NCBI GenBank assembly: GCA_963691655.1
Contig: OY829329.1
Coordinates: 9,748,708-9,812,707 of the forward strand
Reading direction: 5' to 3'
Length of the DNA stretch: 64,000 nucleotides
Source: Toxonevra muliebris
Taxonomy: Eukaryota; Arthropoda; Insecta; Diptera; Pallopteridae
Made by a program: the position numbers and the translations under genes. A model generated the notes under the pieces. The model was not told the origin of the DNA. It did not search any database and was given only the letters and a program-made list of their open reading frames with translations. This document shows positions 46,731 to 57,660 of the stretch, piece after piece; within the stretch, counting starts at the first letter, position 1, and the number at the start of each line of letters is the position of its first letter.

Positions 46731-47387
46731 TTTCTTATCAAATTATTTGCAGAAGGTTGTCGAAGAACTGCATTATTTATTCCATCTTTAAAACCCGTTA
46801 CACATTTCAGCGAATATGTGAAAAAGAGAACCAACGAGTTTTTCATCTCCGAGTTGTAAACAACGAATTCATATGGAACACTGCATACTTTAGCGAGTGA
46901 TGCGTAAATGAATTTTTCAATGAGAGCGTGCTGAGCGAACTCGTTGACTCTTTACAAGTCTCGACGAGTTCAACTACTTCGTTTACGCATACATGCTTAA
47001 TTGCACATATATATATACAATGAGAAATAAAAATGTGTGTGCGTGGGATTTTTTTTCGACAATTTGAGAATTTACAAAACATCTCATCTCAGAATTGTTG
47101 ATTTGCTCAAATGTGCAACTGCAGCGAAATGCTTCGTAATATTTTGCAAAAACAAGAAATGTGTGACGATCCTAATGGTTGATTTATAACAAAGTTCCTC
47201 AACAAATTAATAACTTTTTAATTTTACAATTATTTATTGATAATGAAAAACTCCAATGTTTTCATTTTATTTTAATTATAAATAAGAATTTTACACTGGA
47301 TTGCCTGAAAATGGAAAATGAACGAGGCACACAGTCTCAAAGTTTTAAATCAACTGAACCCAATATTCAAAAATTATAATTGACCTC
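46725..47387 (+). repeat. Segmental duplication, copy 2
   Basis: Partner of 42115-42905 in the same orientation, 4.6 kb away, with the dead retrotransposon between the two copies. It lacks the 150-base extra stretch of copy 1. Confidence 0.8.
46788..47174. mobile_element. GTTACACATTTCAGCG-family element, copy 4
   Basis: Left TTAAAACCCGTTACACATTT then CAGCG; the right end is decayed (GAAATGTGTGACGATCCTAA). It was carried in the segmental duplication with copy 3, not inserted separately. Confidence 0.75.
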
Positions 47388-47389
47388 GT

Positions 47390-49730
47390 TTTTGTCTGCG
47401 TTTTAATCTAAATTTTTGTCCAACTTTTGAACTAATTTTTGGTCTATATTTGGTTTAAATTTAAGACTGAGCTTTGGTCAAAAATTTCTCTCCTTTTGGT
47501 CTTAATGTTACTCTGGTTTTTTGAATTTGAATTTTAATTCGATTTTTGACCTGAATTCGTTCTAATTTCTGATCAGAATTTAGAATGAATTTTTCCTTGA
47601 GTTTGTATTTTTTAGTTTGATTTCTGAATTTTAGTCTGAATTCTGATTTGTATTTGAATAAAATTCCAGTCAGGGTTTTGGTCTTATTTTTCTCTCCTTT
47701 TGGTTTCAATTTTAATCTGTATTTTGATATGATATTTTGGTTTTATATTTCGTTTGACTTTTGATTTTAATTTGGTCTGATTTTCGGTTAGAATTCTGAA
47801 TGAATATTGATTTCATTTTGTTTCGATTTTTTGGGTTTAGGCTCGATCTTAATTTTGGTTAAATTTTTTTGTCAGGCACTCTTCAGATTTTTGGTCAGAA
47901 ATTGGAATGAATTTTCTTTCCTTTTGGTTAGAGTTTCTATCTGAATTTCGTTGTGAATTTCGGTCTTAATTTGAACCCGAATTTTTATTGAATTTTTTAT
48001 CTCGGTTCGGCTTGAATTTGGTCAAATTCTTGCTCCGAATCTGGACTGAATTTTGGTCTAAACTTTGTTTCATTTTTTTCTGATTTTTGGTCTGATGTTT
48101 GAACAGAAATTGGAATGAATTTTTTGTCTGAATTAAAATTTGGCCTGAACTCTGGTTTAAATTTGGATTGAAGTTTGGTAGGATTTTTTTTCGGAATTAG
48201 CTCTTCTTTTAGTTTGAGTTTTGGTCTGAATTTTATTCTTAATTTGGTCTAAATTTTACTCTGTATTTTGGTCTAAATTTGTTTTTTTTTCGATTTTTAG
48301 TTTGAATTTCGGTCTGATTTTCGGTGTGAATTTGGTCTGAGGTTTGATTCGAAAGGAATTTTTTTTTCGTGAGTTCAGATTCTTTTCTTCTGAGATTCAG
48401 TTTGAATTTTTTACTGAATTTTGGTCTGTATTTGCTCTTCATTTAGACTGAGTTTTAGTCTGAAATTTGTTTTGATTTTCGATTTATATTTTGCTCTAAA
48501 ATTTGTTCAATTTTTTGTCTAAATTTGTTCTGATTTTTTGTTCGAGTTTTTGGTCTGAATTTTTGCCTGATTTCTGGTCTAACTTTGGTCTAACTTTTGG
48601 TCTGGAATTTTTTCCAGATTTTTGTTCTAAATTTTCATCTGATTTTTGTTCTATATTTTCATCTGATTTTTGGTCTAACTTTAGTTTCATTTGACCTGCT
48701 TTCTGGTATGAATTTTTATCTAATTTCTGGTATAACTTTAGTCTTCATTTGATTTAAGTTTTCGATGGATTTTGTTTTTCTGATTTTTGATCTAAATTTA
48801 ATATTAATTTTGCTCTAAATTTTCATCTAATTTTTGGTCTCTGAGTTTTTGGAATTTTTTCCAAATTTTGGTCTAAATTTGACCTAATTTCTGGTCAAAT
48901 TTAGATCTGAATTTTGGTCTAAATTTGATTTAATTTTAGGTTTGAATTTTTGTCTAATTTCTGGTCTAAATTTTTGGCTGATTTCTGGTCCAAAATTTTG
49001 TTGAATTTTTGGTCAAACTTCAGTCTCCTTTTGATCTGAGTTTTGGTTGGACGTTTTTTCTGATCTGAATTTTGGTCTAAATTTGATTTAATTTTTGGTT
49101 TGAATTTTGGTCTAAATTTATTTCGATTTCTGGTTTGAATTTTTGTCTGATTTCTGGTCTAACTTTAGTCTACTTTTGATATGAGTTTTGGCAGGATTTT
49201 TTTCCTGAATTTCGGTCTAAATTTGATTTAATTTTTGGTTTGAATTTTAGTCCGATTTCTGGTCTAAATTTTTTTCGATTTCTGGTCTAAATTTGATTTA
49301 ATTTTTGATTTGAATTTTTGTCTAATTTCTGGTCTAAAATTTTATTCAATTTCTGGTCTAAATTTTTGTCTGATTTCTGGTCTAACTTTAGTCTCTTTTT
49401 GATCTGAGTTTTGGTAGGAAGTTTTTTCTGGATTTTGGTCTAAATTTGATTTAATTTTTGTTTTGAATTTTGGTCTAAATTTTTGGCTGATTTCTGGTCC
49501 AAAATTTTGTTGAATTTTTGGTCAAACTTTAGTCTCCTTTTGATCTGAGTTTGGTTGGATTTTTTTTTTCGGAATTTTGGTCTAATTTTCTAATTTTAAA
49601 ATTTTGTCGGAATTAGATTTCTTGTTGGTCACCTATCCATTCAAATTTTTTCTGAATTTTGAACTGAATTTAAAGCGATTTTTTTTCAGAGTTTTGGACT
49701 GGATTTTAGTTTGGGTTACGGTTTAAATTT
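47390..49730 (-). repeat. 2.3-kb degenerate satellite array, inverted relative to 29 kb
   Basis: The plus strand is T-rich and built on TTCTGGTCTAAATTT, TTTTGGTCTGAATTT and GATTTAATTTTTGGTTTGAA, i.e. the reverse complement of the CCAAATTTAGACCAAAAT family at 29240-30810. Period is loose (about 20-24 bp). Longer direct duplications are present near 49060-49130 and 49430-49530 (GCTGATTTCTGGTCCAAAAT twice). It ends about 120 bp from the exon 1 donor. The frames at 47461, 48239 and 48496 (Lys/Gln-rich repeats) are by-products. Confidence 0.8.
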
Positions 49731-49849
49731 GAATCTGTAGTTTGATTCTATAATTTTATTTATTTTCTTTATGATTCCCCCACATTTAGATTCCTCACAA
49801 TTCACAATTATTCAACATCCAAACTAAAAAATTCTGTTTATGTACTTAC

Positions 49850-50571
49850 CGATTTTGATAGGTCATCGGTTGCAATTTCCGATTTCCAGCAATATTTGCG
49901 TCATTATTTCCATTAGTGCCAGGCGCTACTGTAGCATAAGACCATTGACTGTAATATGAATCATATTGAGGATTTTGCGCAGTAGCAGCACGTCCTTCTG
50001 CTACTTCTGCAGTATTCTCTTGATCTGCTACTGATGTATCTTGCATTTCTTCTCCCTCATTGCTCTCTTGTGAATTTCCATTATTCGGTTGTGGTGCCTG
50101 TTGTTGATATTCAAAGTTTTCCCCATCATTTTCCACTTCTTCCCCGCCACCATAATCATCATCATCGTCATTATTGCCATAGTAGGGATTATCATTATTA
50201 GAATCTCTTTGTGATGGTGGTCCATATGGTGGACGACGAAAACTTAAAATCGGTTTAGTTTCAGCATGTACCACGACTGGTCTTTGTTCTTCATAGTAAC
50301 CATTTGCAGGATGTTTGGTGGTATTTGTAGGAGGAGGGGTGCCATTTGTATCTCGTCGTATTTCACGTTTTTCTGTATTTTCAATTGTTGATTGTACATT
50401 TTCAGTATTATTTTGTTGCATTTGTTTTGTTGGAACTGATAAAGTATCTTCGTGATTTTTCTTAATCACTTCTTGAATGGCAAATGTGGTTATAGTTAAG
50501 AGACAAATTATTACAACAACCAGCAATAATGTACATTTGCTGGAGCATCTATGCGCTATCGAGGATTTCAT
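49850..50571 (-). CDS. Unrecognised secreted/membrane protein, coding exon 1
   Basis: First coding exon of the large minus-strand gene. ATG at 50571 in context AAACATGAAA, a good fly start; an in-frame TAA at 50601-50599 precedes it. It encodes residues 1-240 plus two bases of the Arg 241 codon, ending at donor CG|GTAAGT. A basic N-terminus (MKSSIAHRCSSK) is followed by a 17-18 residue hydrophobic run (about 14-31, LLLVVVIICLLTITTFA) that fits a signal peptide or a type II anchor. After it: N-glycosylation sequons at about 54, 76 and 83, dibasic sites KR and RR at 68-73, Pro/Tyr/Arg patches (RRPPYGPP), an acidic run (DDDDD, about 135-139) and a disordered Asn/Gln/Glu-rich tail. This indicates an extracellular or lumenal, mostly disordered chain; a proprotein cleaved at the dibasic site is possible. 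No family recognised. Confidence 0.85.
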
Positions 50572-50813
50572 GTTTAAATCGTAAATTTTGTTTTGCAATT
50601 AAAATGTTGTAAAATTTTCACTTTCGTATTCGTAAACTTTTGTATTTCAAATACCAAAAATTTCTTTTAATTCACAAAAATATTTGAAAAACTTTTCATT
50701 CGATTAAATACCAAAAAAAAAAAGAAACAAAAATTCTTTTACTACACTTTTTTCCTCTATCTCTCACAATCACCTGCTTACTATATGGTTTCTTATTTCA
50801 TACTGCTCTGACT
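50572..50813 (-). other. Probable 5' untranslated region
   Basis: AT-rich leader between the initiator-like site and the start codon, with an in-frame stop just before the ATG. A strong donor-like GTGAGT on the minus strand near 50859 and an acceptor-like TTTTCAG near 50812 leave open that the leader is spliced to a more distant first exon. Confidence 0.4.
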
Positions 50814-50818
50814 GAAAA
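50808..50818 (-). promoter_or_regulatory. Candidate initiator (Inr) of the minus-strand gene
   Basis: Minus strand reads TTTTCAGTCAG. TCAGTC matches the insect initiator TCAGTY, putting +1 at 50813. There is no TATA box upstream, and the +28 to +33 bases (ATATAG) are only a partial DPE match. The same bases also look like a splice acceptor. Confidence 0.3.
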
Positions 50819-51652
50819 TCTTAACGTCTGCCCAAAAAACCAATGCTAGCTTTTACTCACGTTTGTTATGGTCATTTCCGCAATCTCAAAACAGAAGAAA
50901 AAAAAAGAAAAATTCATAATAAATACATAATGTAATCTTAAGAAAATCAGCAAGAAGATATACGCCAATACCTAAACACTCGCTGGCTGTACTTTAAAGT
51001 TTCCTAGAGTTTGTTGTATCTAGAACGTCAAGTGCCTGTCAATTCAATTAGTGCATTCACTCGCAAGTGCTAATTACTTGGTGACTCGTGCGGTCTACGT
51101 CTTCTCCAGCGTTAACGTTTATATTGTTCTACTGCTCTAGTTTTGATATTGCTTGCCGTTTAACGGTTCTTCAATTTAGTAACTTTGTACATACGCTGTT
51201 GATTAACATGTATCTATGAGTTTAATGCGTAATTTCGTGAACTTTTTCGAGAACTTCTTGTTTTGATGGTGAACTAAATTCTTGTGAAAATAATTTACAT
51301 AATAATGATGCCAATTGCAATTGATATTTTTTAAGTTGAAATTCCGCATTTTAAAGAGGAGAAAGTTTTTAATATTTATTCGAAATTATTAGAAATTATA
51401 GCTTTTTAATAAGTGCATATTTAGTTTGTTTATTCTAAACTTTATGCTTTCATAACAAACAGAAACACGCTAAGTATCAAACATTGACAAAATTTGCATA
51501 AACAAATATTTACCCTTTCAGATTTAGTTATAAACAAAAAATTAAAAAAAAAAAATTGAATACTTAGCGTAAACATTTGCATAATTTAAGACCAGACAAA
51601 ACTTTCTTTGCCAACTGCAGTCAATATCTTTTATTTCCTTTATTTTTCTATT
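50819..51652. other. Upstream region, nothing recognised
   Basis: AT-rich sequence 5' of the gene. Presumably contains regulatory DNA, but no specific site can be supported. Confidence 0.4.
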
Positions 51653-51728
51653 CGTCGCCTGAGAAGTGATTTGGCGTAGAGGTATTCAAATACATATACA
51701 TATACGCCAAATCAATTCTCAGGCGACG
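51653..51728. repeat. 76-bp near-perfect hairpin
   Basis: Arms CGTCGCCTGAGAAGTGATTT then GGCGTA, and TACGCCAAATCAATTCTCAG then GCGACG: 26 bp paired with one mismatch around a 24-base loop. It is either a minimal foldback MITE or a small hairpin RNA source. No second copy is in the window. Confidence 0.8.
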
Positions 51729-52084
51729 GATTGCTGAATTAAGTTCGTCTGTCCAAAAAACATTTTAAAATATGTAGTACGTTTAAATTTTAGTTTTAAT
51801 TAAATAATTCAGTTAACGATCTCGAAATTATTTATATTGCAATCATCTACTTAATTCAAATTGTCTTACCAATGATTAATATGTGCAGTTATTGTATTAA
51901 AATTTTCGCCCTAGCCACAATTTACAAAGAAACTTCTCCGTCTTCACCACACACAACATCCTATTCTTTTTTCTTGCTTTTCTTTATTTCGTCAAAATAT
52001 TTTTTAGGCTATGTTCACTGAAACATGAGTAGAAATTGATTGTGGAACGCATTCCACCTTCATTTGGAACATAATTACCTTGAA

Positions 52085-52515
52085 ATGAGATAATATTGGA
52101 ACACAATTGAGATCAGAGTATATACATCCAGTCTCTCTTTTTCGTCTTTCTCTCCAACACACATACAAAAATATGCTGCATTAGTATATGGGAGGCCTGA
52201 AAATTACAAAAACAATTTGCTATGAAATGGAAATTACGAATGCAACTCGCTGTATTTCTATAATATTTAATAATAAGACTGAAAATTACAAAATGAGATA
52301 ATATTGGAACACAATTGAGTTCAAAGAATATACATCCATTCTCTCTTCTTCGTCTTTCTCACCACATTTTTCTCACCAACACACATACAAAAATATGCTG
52401 CATTCAAATGCGGGAGACCTAAAAATTACAAAAACAATTTTGCTGTGAAATGGATATTGCGAATGCTACTCGCTGAATTTCTATAAAATTACTAGTAAGA
52501 CAGAAAATTACAAAA
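52085..52515 (+). repeat. Tandem duplication, 208-bp period
   Basis: ATGAGATAATATTGGAACAC occurs at 52085 and 52293; CACACATACAAAAATATGCT, AAAATTACAAAAACAATTT and a CTCGCTG(T/A)ATTTCTATAA end are shared. The first unit's upstream flank (CATTCCACCTTCATTTGGAA) is related to sequence near 4615 and 54780. Confidence 0.8.
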
Positions 52516-52807
52516 ACAAATTACACGTGTAAATTCACTGCAAAACGAATGCAATCAGGTAGGATTAGAGATGAAAATGATCTTTTTGGTAAAAAAAATG
52601 GTCAAAAATGGTCTTTAATGAATCATTTGTGGTCATTTTCTATATAATGAAAAAATATCTTACAAAATTTATATATTTTATTAACCAAAGGTAAAACTTG
52701 AAAATTCCATTTTTTAATTTGAAACAAAAAGAAAAAAGATAAAAATATAAATTTAAAAAGATGTAATTAAATTTGAATGGTTTAATATACTTCAGGTTCC
52801 GATTCAT

Positions 52808-53090
52808 CCAAGGAAATATTAATGGAGAAAAAGAATTGGGAGAAACGACAACAAATATACTAAGGTGTTCCGTTAACCTGGAAAACATTAATGTAGAAAA
52901 CGAATAGAGAGAAACAACAACAAATCGACTAAAGTGTTCCGTTAACCTGGAATATATGAATGGTGAAAACGAATAGAGAGAAACAACAACAAATCGACTA
53001 AAGTGTTCCGTTAACCTGGAATATATGAATGGTGAAAACGAATAAAGAGAAACAACAACAAATATACTAAGGTGTTCCGTTAACCCAGAA
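52808..53090 (+). repeat. 69-bp tandem repeat, four units
   Basis: GTGTTCCGTTAACC recurs at an exact 69-bp spacing (TTCCGTTAACC at 52869, 52938, 53007, 53076). Units 2 and 3 are almost identical; 1 and 4 share AAATATACTAAGG where 2 and 3 have AAATCGACTAAAG. Confidence 0.9.
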
Positions 53091-53990
53091 GTTTTCTCTC
53101 ATTCTGTTAGTAGGTAATTGATTTGAAACAAAAACAACTCTATGTTATGTTGTGCAAACAAATTAAAACTTAGACTTGCATTCGAGAAAAACACAACAAC
53201 AATGATGACGTGTCATAACAACAAATATGCGTGTATTATTTTATTACGAATTTGACCGAAAAAAAAATTACCTGTCATTTTCAGTGAAATACCATCGTGA
53301 CCGGTAACTTTCGGTCTTTTTACATCTAGTAGGATCAAAAATTACAAAAACAATTAACACGTAATCACACACGTATTGTGTGTGTGGAGAGAGACAGCAT
53401 TCTCTTTGCATTCTCTGATTGATTGGCGACTTACATAACCTTATGAGACAAAGAGAAGAAAAAAAAAACAAAATCGTGGCAACTCGAGACAGAACCGGAA
53501 CAGAAACTAAAGCGTTTGTCGACAAGCAATAAAATAAACGTCAACATATCGCTTATTTACTAAAAGACTGACATAAGTCAAAAAACACGATTTTTGAGTT
53601 AATGATGCAGAATCATTCATTATATCACGCTACATATTGTGTAAAAATTTCATATTATTGTAATATCTTGTATACTCTGCGCGTAAGAATTATAAGGTTT
53701 CTTCTTTTTTCTGCAAAGTGGGAGTCAATTGAAAACTTTAAACGAGTTTTCTGCAAAATCGCGTTTTTTGAGTTAGAACAGTCTTTTAGTAAATGAGCTA
53801 TATGAACACGTCCAAAATGAAATTATCGTCGATCGGCAATCGCCAACGAACATTCGTCAATTTAGAATCTGTTATATTTTTGCTATGTCAACCAAAGTTT
53901 GGAAAAGAATTTTGTAAAATGGCATCGAATTCTGTAAGAAAAGGTATTTTTCCAAAAATTACAAAAAAAAAAAAAAAATTGCCATATAAA
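53091..53990. other. Intergenic sequence without a supported gene
   Basis: AT-rich. The frames at 53268-53525 and 53602-54056 have mixed composition but no domain; the latter runs into the MITE at 53991. Confidence 0.5.
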
Positions 53991-54129
53991 GTGGCTGTTC
54001 ACACGGGCGCAGGCATAAACGCCTGTCTGAAAGAGAAAGGTAGAAAAAATAGATAGTAAGAAAAAGATTGAAACTCGCCTGTCTCCCTTTCAGACAGACT
54101 TTTATACTTGCGCCCGTGTGAACAGCCAC
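53991..54129. mobile_element. Foldback MITE with GTGGCTGTTCACACGGGC ends
   Basis: About 43-bp inverted repeats: left GTGGCTGTTCACACGGGCGC then AGGCATAAACGCCTGTCTGA; right is its inverse with a few changes, ending GCGCCCGTGTGAACAGCCAC in complement order. Flanked by AAA on both sides, possibly part of the target duplication. Confidence 0.85.
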
Positions 54130-56883
54130 AAAAGAAGTTTATTAAATTTGACTGTAAATAAGCGTAAAAAGCTACTGAATAGGCCATGGTGGTACTATGG
54201 TACTTTTTATAACCAAAAGGTACTGAAAAAAGTACAAAATTTCTGCAGTTCCCAACATTGATGTCAATACAGCGTCTCTCTCTCTCTCTCTCTCTCTTTC
54301 TCAGTGCTGTTAAGTAAAATCAATGTTGCCATATTATTGTCAACGGATGGGTATGTACGTGTCTTCAGCTATTGTCGTCGAGAAAGAAGAGAACAGTAGA
54401 CAAACGCTCTGATTCTGTACTGGCTCATAATTCTGGATTAAAGCTTATTTATTTCCATAATTATTCCATTATGAGATGCCAAATTTAGAAGGAATTTAAC
54501 AAAAAAAAAAAATTCAAATTAAAATATATGAAATAAAATGGAAACTATTTTGTTAATTTTTTTGTTTAAGTTTTTTGAAATAAAAATGCTTTAAAGCAAA
54601 AAAAAAAATGTACCGCTTTTTTCATGTTAGCCATTGAAAGTGTGTGTCTTTTGCACTGACAGAATCGGGCAGCTCCAATTTACCCTTTTTTTCAAAAAAT
54701 TATAGTATTTTAGTTTTATCAAAATATTTTTTAAGGTATATTCAGTGACACTTGAACCGGATTTGATTGTGGATCGCATTCCAATTGATTCCAATTGAGT
54801 TTGGAACATAATTACCACATTGAAATGAAATATGCTCCGAACACAATGAAAGCGACAGCTACATGACGACAACTATTAAAACTTATAACTCACGTATTCT
54901 TATGAAAACAGACACATTGGCTGCAACAGTGTGGCAGTGATTACAAAATCTTTTAAGCCCTTTTAACTTTACTTTTTTACTTTTTTTTTTCGATCAAAAA
55001 TTCATCCTTTACTTTCAAACTTCAACCCTCAAAATTATGCTAATCTACAGGCTAATAAATAAATCTCAAAATTATATGAAGTTCTTTATTATTTTTTAAT
55101 TAAATTAATTAAAATTTTCAAGCTTCCCTAAATAGTAAACAATCTTGCATGCTTATACATTTCTACTATTCAATATTTCGTTACAACTTTAATAAAAGTA
55201 GTTTGGCTAACGCCTAAAAGCCTACCATGAAATAATTAAACTTTTCAACTTGCATCAGGAAATAAACCGCAGTCAAAGGTATTAAACAGTTACGAGCAGA
55301 TGCAAAATAGAGGAAAAACGAAACAAAAACAAAAACGCTTGTCGCCTCTTAATCGGCTTAAATTGTTGTATAAACGCCTCCACTTACACACACACACACA
55401 TACACACACAACTACATTGGTCCTTTTTCGAGATACTTACCCTTTTAGGATAGATCGTATGGTCTTTGGATTGCTGACTGGCTGGAGGCAGGGAGGCTCA
55501 GTGTTTCTGTGTGTTAACATTTTCAATAAATAAAATTCAATTAAAATCCACTTTTAAAATGGCGACCGCAAAAAACAAAGTAACACACACACACACAAAC
55601 ACTCACAAATAACTTTTGTGTACGTGTATAAACCGAATAGTTTCGGGATATAATTTCAACAAAAAGCCAAACACATACACACACACACAAACAATTCACA
55701 CTTTCACAAATACAAAGTGAATGGATGTTGATGACAATTAAAACAATACAACAACAGCAAAAACAAAAAAACCGGTAAAAACAACAACAACGACAATAAT
55801 AATAGTATCTATAGCAACACGTTTTGATCATTAACCTATACCTATACCAAATCCATTGCCGGGTAACCAACACAAAAAGGTGTTAATGGCTAGGAAAACC
55901 CTTGATGTCCATTGACTCTTGAAACAGAAAATAATGAAGTTTGTTTTACCTACCTACTGTCTGTCTGTCTGGTCTGGTCTGGTATTCTCCTGCTTTCCAA
56001 TTATTATGCAAATCGTTTTGACTTGCGTGGTTTTCTTTCTCATTCTTTCTTTTCTGCTTTCTTTGTTTGCCTGACTGTCTGTCCCGTCCCATCCTATGCA
56101 CCCATTATCATCATCATTAGGGGAATGTGTGTGTGTGTTTGTGCACAAAAGGTGAAAATCATACAAAAACGAACAAACTGGACAAATTTACATTTTTAAT
56201 CCTTATTTCGAATAGTATGGCAACATTTCTACTTCTTCTTGTAAATGGCATTTAACAGCCGTTTGTGTGGATCCTTTCTGTTGTATATATGTATGTATGT
56301 GTGTGTTTGTGTGTTTTGTTTCGAAAATCTATAGAAAATCCTGTAAAGCTGACAAAATTTACAAAATTGCTAAAGTTGCGCCTAGAAATAGGCAATGAAT
56401 GAGATATGGAAACAAACATTTGCTCAATATTGAGTAGCGGTGAAAAGGTTGGCTGGTTAAATTTAAGTTTGGTCTTTTTGTTGTTGTTGTTGTGCTGTTG
56501 TAGAGGCCATCAATAAAGAGCTTAATAAATTTTATGAAAATGTTTACTTAATTAAAATGTTGCTGATGGCAAAGAGATAATTTTTTTTAAATTTTCAAAG
56601 AAGTTTTACATAAGTAGATTATACTATTATTATTAATGTGGTTGAAGTGAAAGTGGAAGAAGAATTCAGTGCAGCTTTTATTGCATTTACTTGCTTTCAA
56701 AGAAAACAATGTTTTCACGATCTTGAGGCAAACATCTCCTTGCTATGTTCTTTCTCAAAAGTGAACTGAACATTTAAGCTGCGGAGTAGAATCAAACTCT
56801 TCTTTTTTTTTCAAGAAGTATAAATGAAATACAAAATATTTATTATACCATATTTTTATGCCGCTCTGTTTTTTATTTCAAAG
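54130..56883. other. Intergenic sequence without a supported gene
   Basis: AT-rich with CT, CA and GT microsatellites (54274-54298, 55387-55410, 55584-55600, 56128-56140). A relative of the 52.0-kb repeat is at about 54730-54850 (TTTGGAACATAATTACC). No gene seen. Confidence 0.55.
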
Positions 56884-57200
56884 ACATGAATTAACTTCCA
56901 CAAAAGCTCAAATTACTAAAAATATGCCACGAGAAATATTTTTTTTCTAGTATTGAAAAACCTAAGCCTAAAAATATGCCATGAGAAATATTTTCTTGTA
57001 GTATCGAAAACCCTAAGCCTAAAAACATGCCACGAAAAATATCATTTGTAATATTGAAGCCTCTAAGCCTAAAAATATGCCACAAGAAATATTTTTTTTT
57101 CTAGTATTGGAAAACCTAAGCCTAAAAATTTGCCACGAGAAATATTTTTTTTTGTAGTATTGAAAAAGCTAAGCCTAAAAATATGCCACGAGAAATAATT
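56884..57200 (+). repeat. ~50-bp tandem array, block 1 (six units)
   Basis: Led by ATGAATTAACTTCCACAAAA then GCTCAAATTACTAAAA. Units are TATGCCACGAGAAATATTTT, TAGTATTGAAAA and CCTAAGCCTAAAAA; ATGCCA(C/T) occurs at about 56933, 56977, 57027, 57077, 57130 and 57183. Minus-strand frames through it read Phe-Ser-Trp-His repeats and are not genes. Confidence 0.85.
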
Positions 57201-57239
57201 TTGTGATGCAAATTTAGATAAGTCCAAGTCGCTAGTGCC

Positions 57240-57370
57240 TTCACAAATAATTTTTTTTCTTTTTGGGTTATTTTTCTTCTTTCTTTGTAGTACATCACCT
57301 TTAGGGGTAAAGCTCTCTTCGAAATTGTTCCCAGTACCTCGATCAGCCATTTATGTAGTATAATTCTCAA
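57240..57370 (+). repeat. Short dispersed block (AAGCTCTCTTCGAAATTG type), member 1
   Basis: Resembles sequences at about 58250, 58392 and 58520, which share the order TTCGA(A/G)(G)GCCAAA, a C-rich patch CCCAG(A)ACT, and (C)AG(C/T)A-TAAT. Degenerate. Confidence 0.35.
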
Positions 57371-57660
57371 GTATGGAGTATGTGATTATCCTTTGTTTAA
57401 ACCAAAGGACAAAAAACAAATCAATTATCTTTAGTTTTTTTTCTTCTTTTTTTGCATAACATCCCTTTGCAAGCCAAAAAAAAAAAAAAAATTAACATTT
57501 GTTTCCAGAGGCTCGGCCAGCTACCAACCAATGCATTCTAATTTTGGTAGATGGATTTATCCAACTATAATACTTGGATGAATCCAAATCTGTCAAAATC
57601 CAGTGAATCTGCAAATTATTTTTGATGTGATAGCCCCTTACTGGGAGTATTTCACAAATT

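Larger units (their letters stand above)
6024..49849 (-). other. 43.8-kb intron of the minus-strand gene
   Basis: Bounded by donor CG|GTAAGT at 49849 and acceptor TTACAG at 6024. It is a phase 2 intron: the split codon is CG + A, Arg. It is packed with MITEs, a dead retrotransposon and satellite arrays, listed separately. I see no nested coding gene. The inferred length rests on the two exons belonging together, which matching phase, matching strand, similar composition and the lack of stops across the join support. Confidence 0.8.

Noticed and set aside
50572..50598. Upstream extension of exon 1 by nine codons
   Set aside because: That reading starts at TTG right after an in-frame TAA; the first ATG, with a good context, is at 50571.
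53602..54056. Two plus-strand frames of mixed composition
   Set aside because: No splice context, no domain, and the second runs into the inverted-repeat element at 53991.
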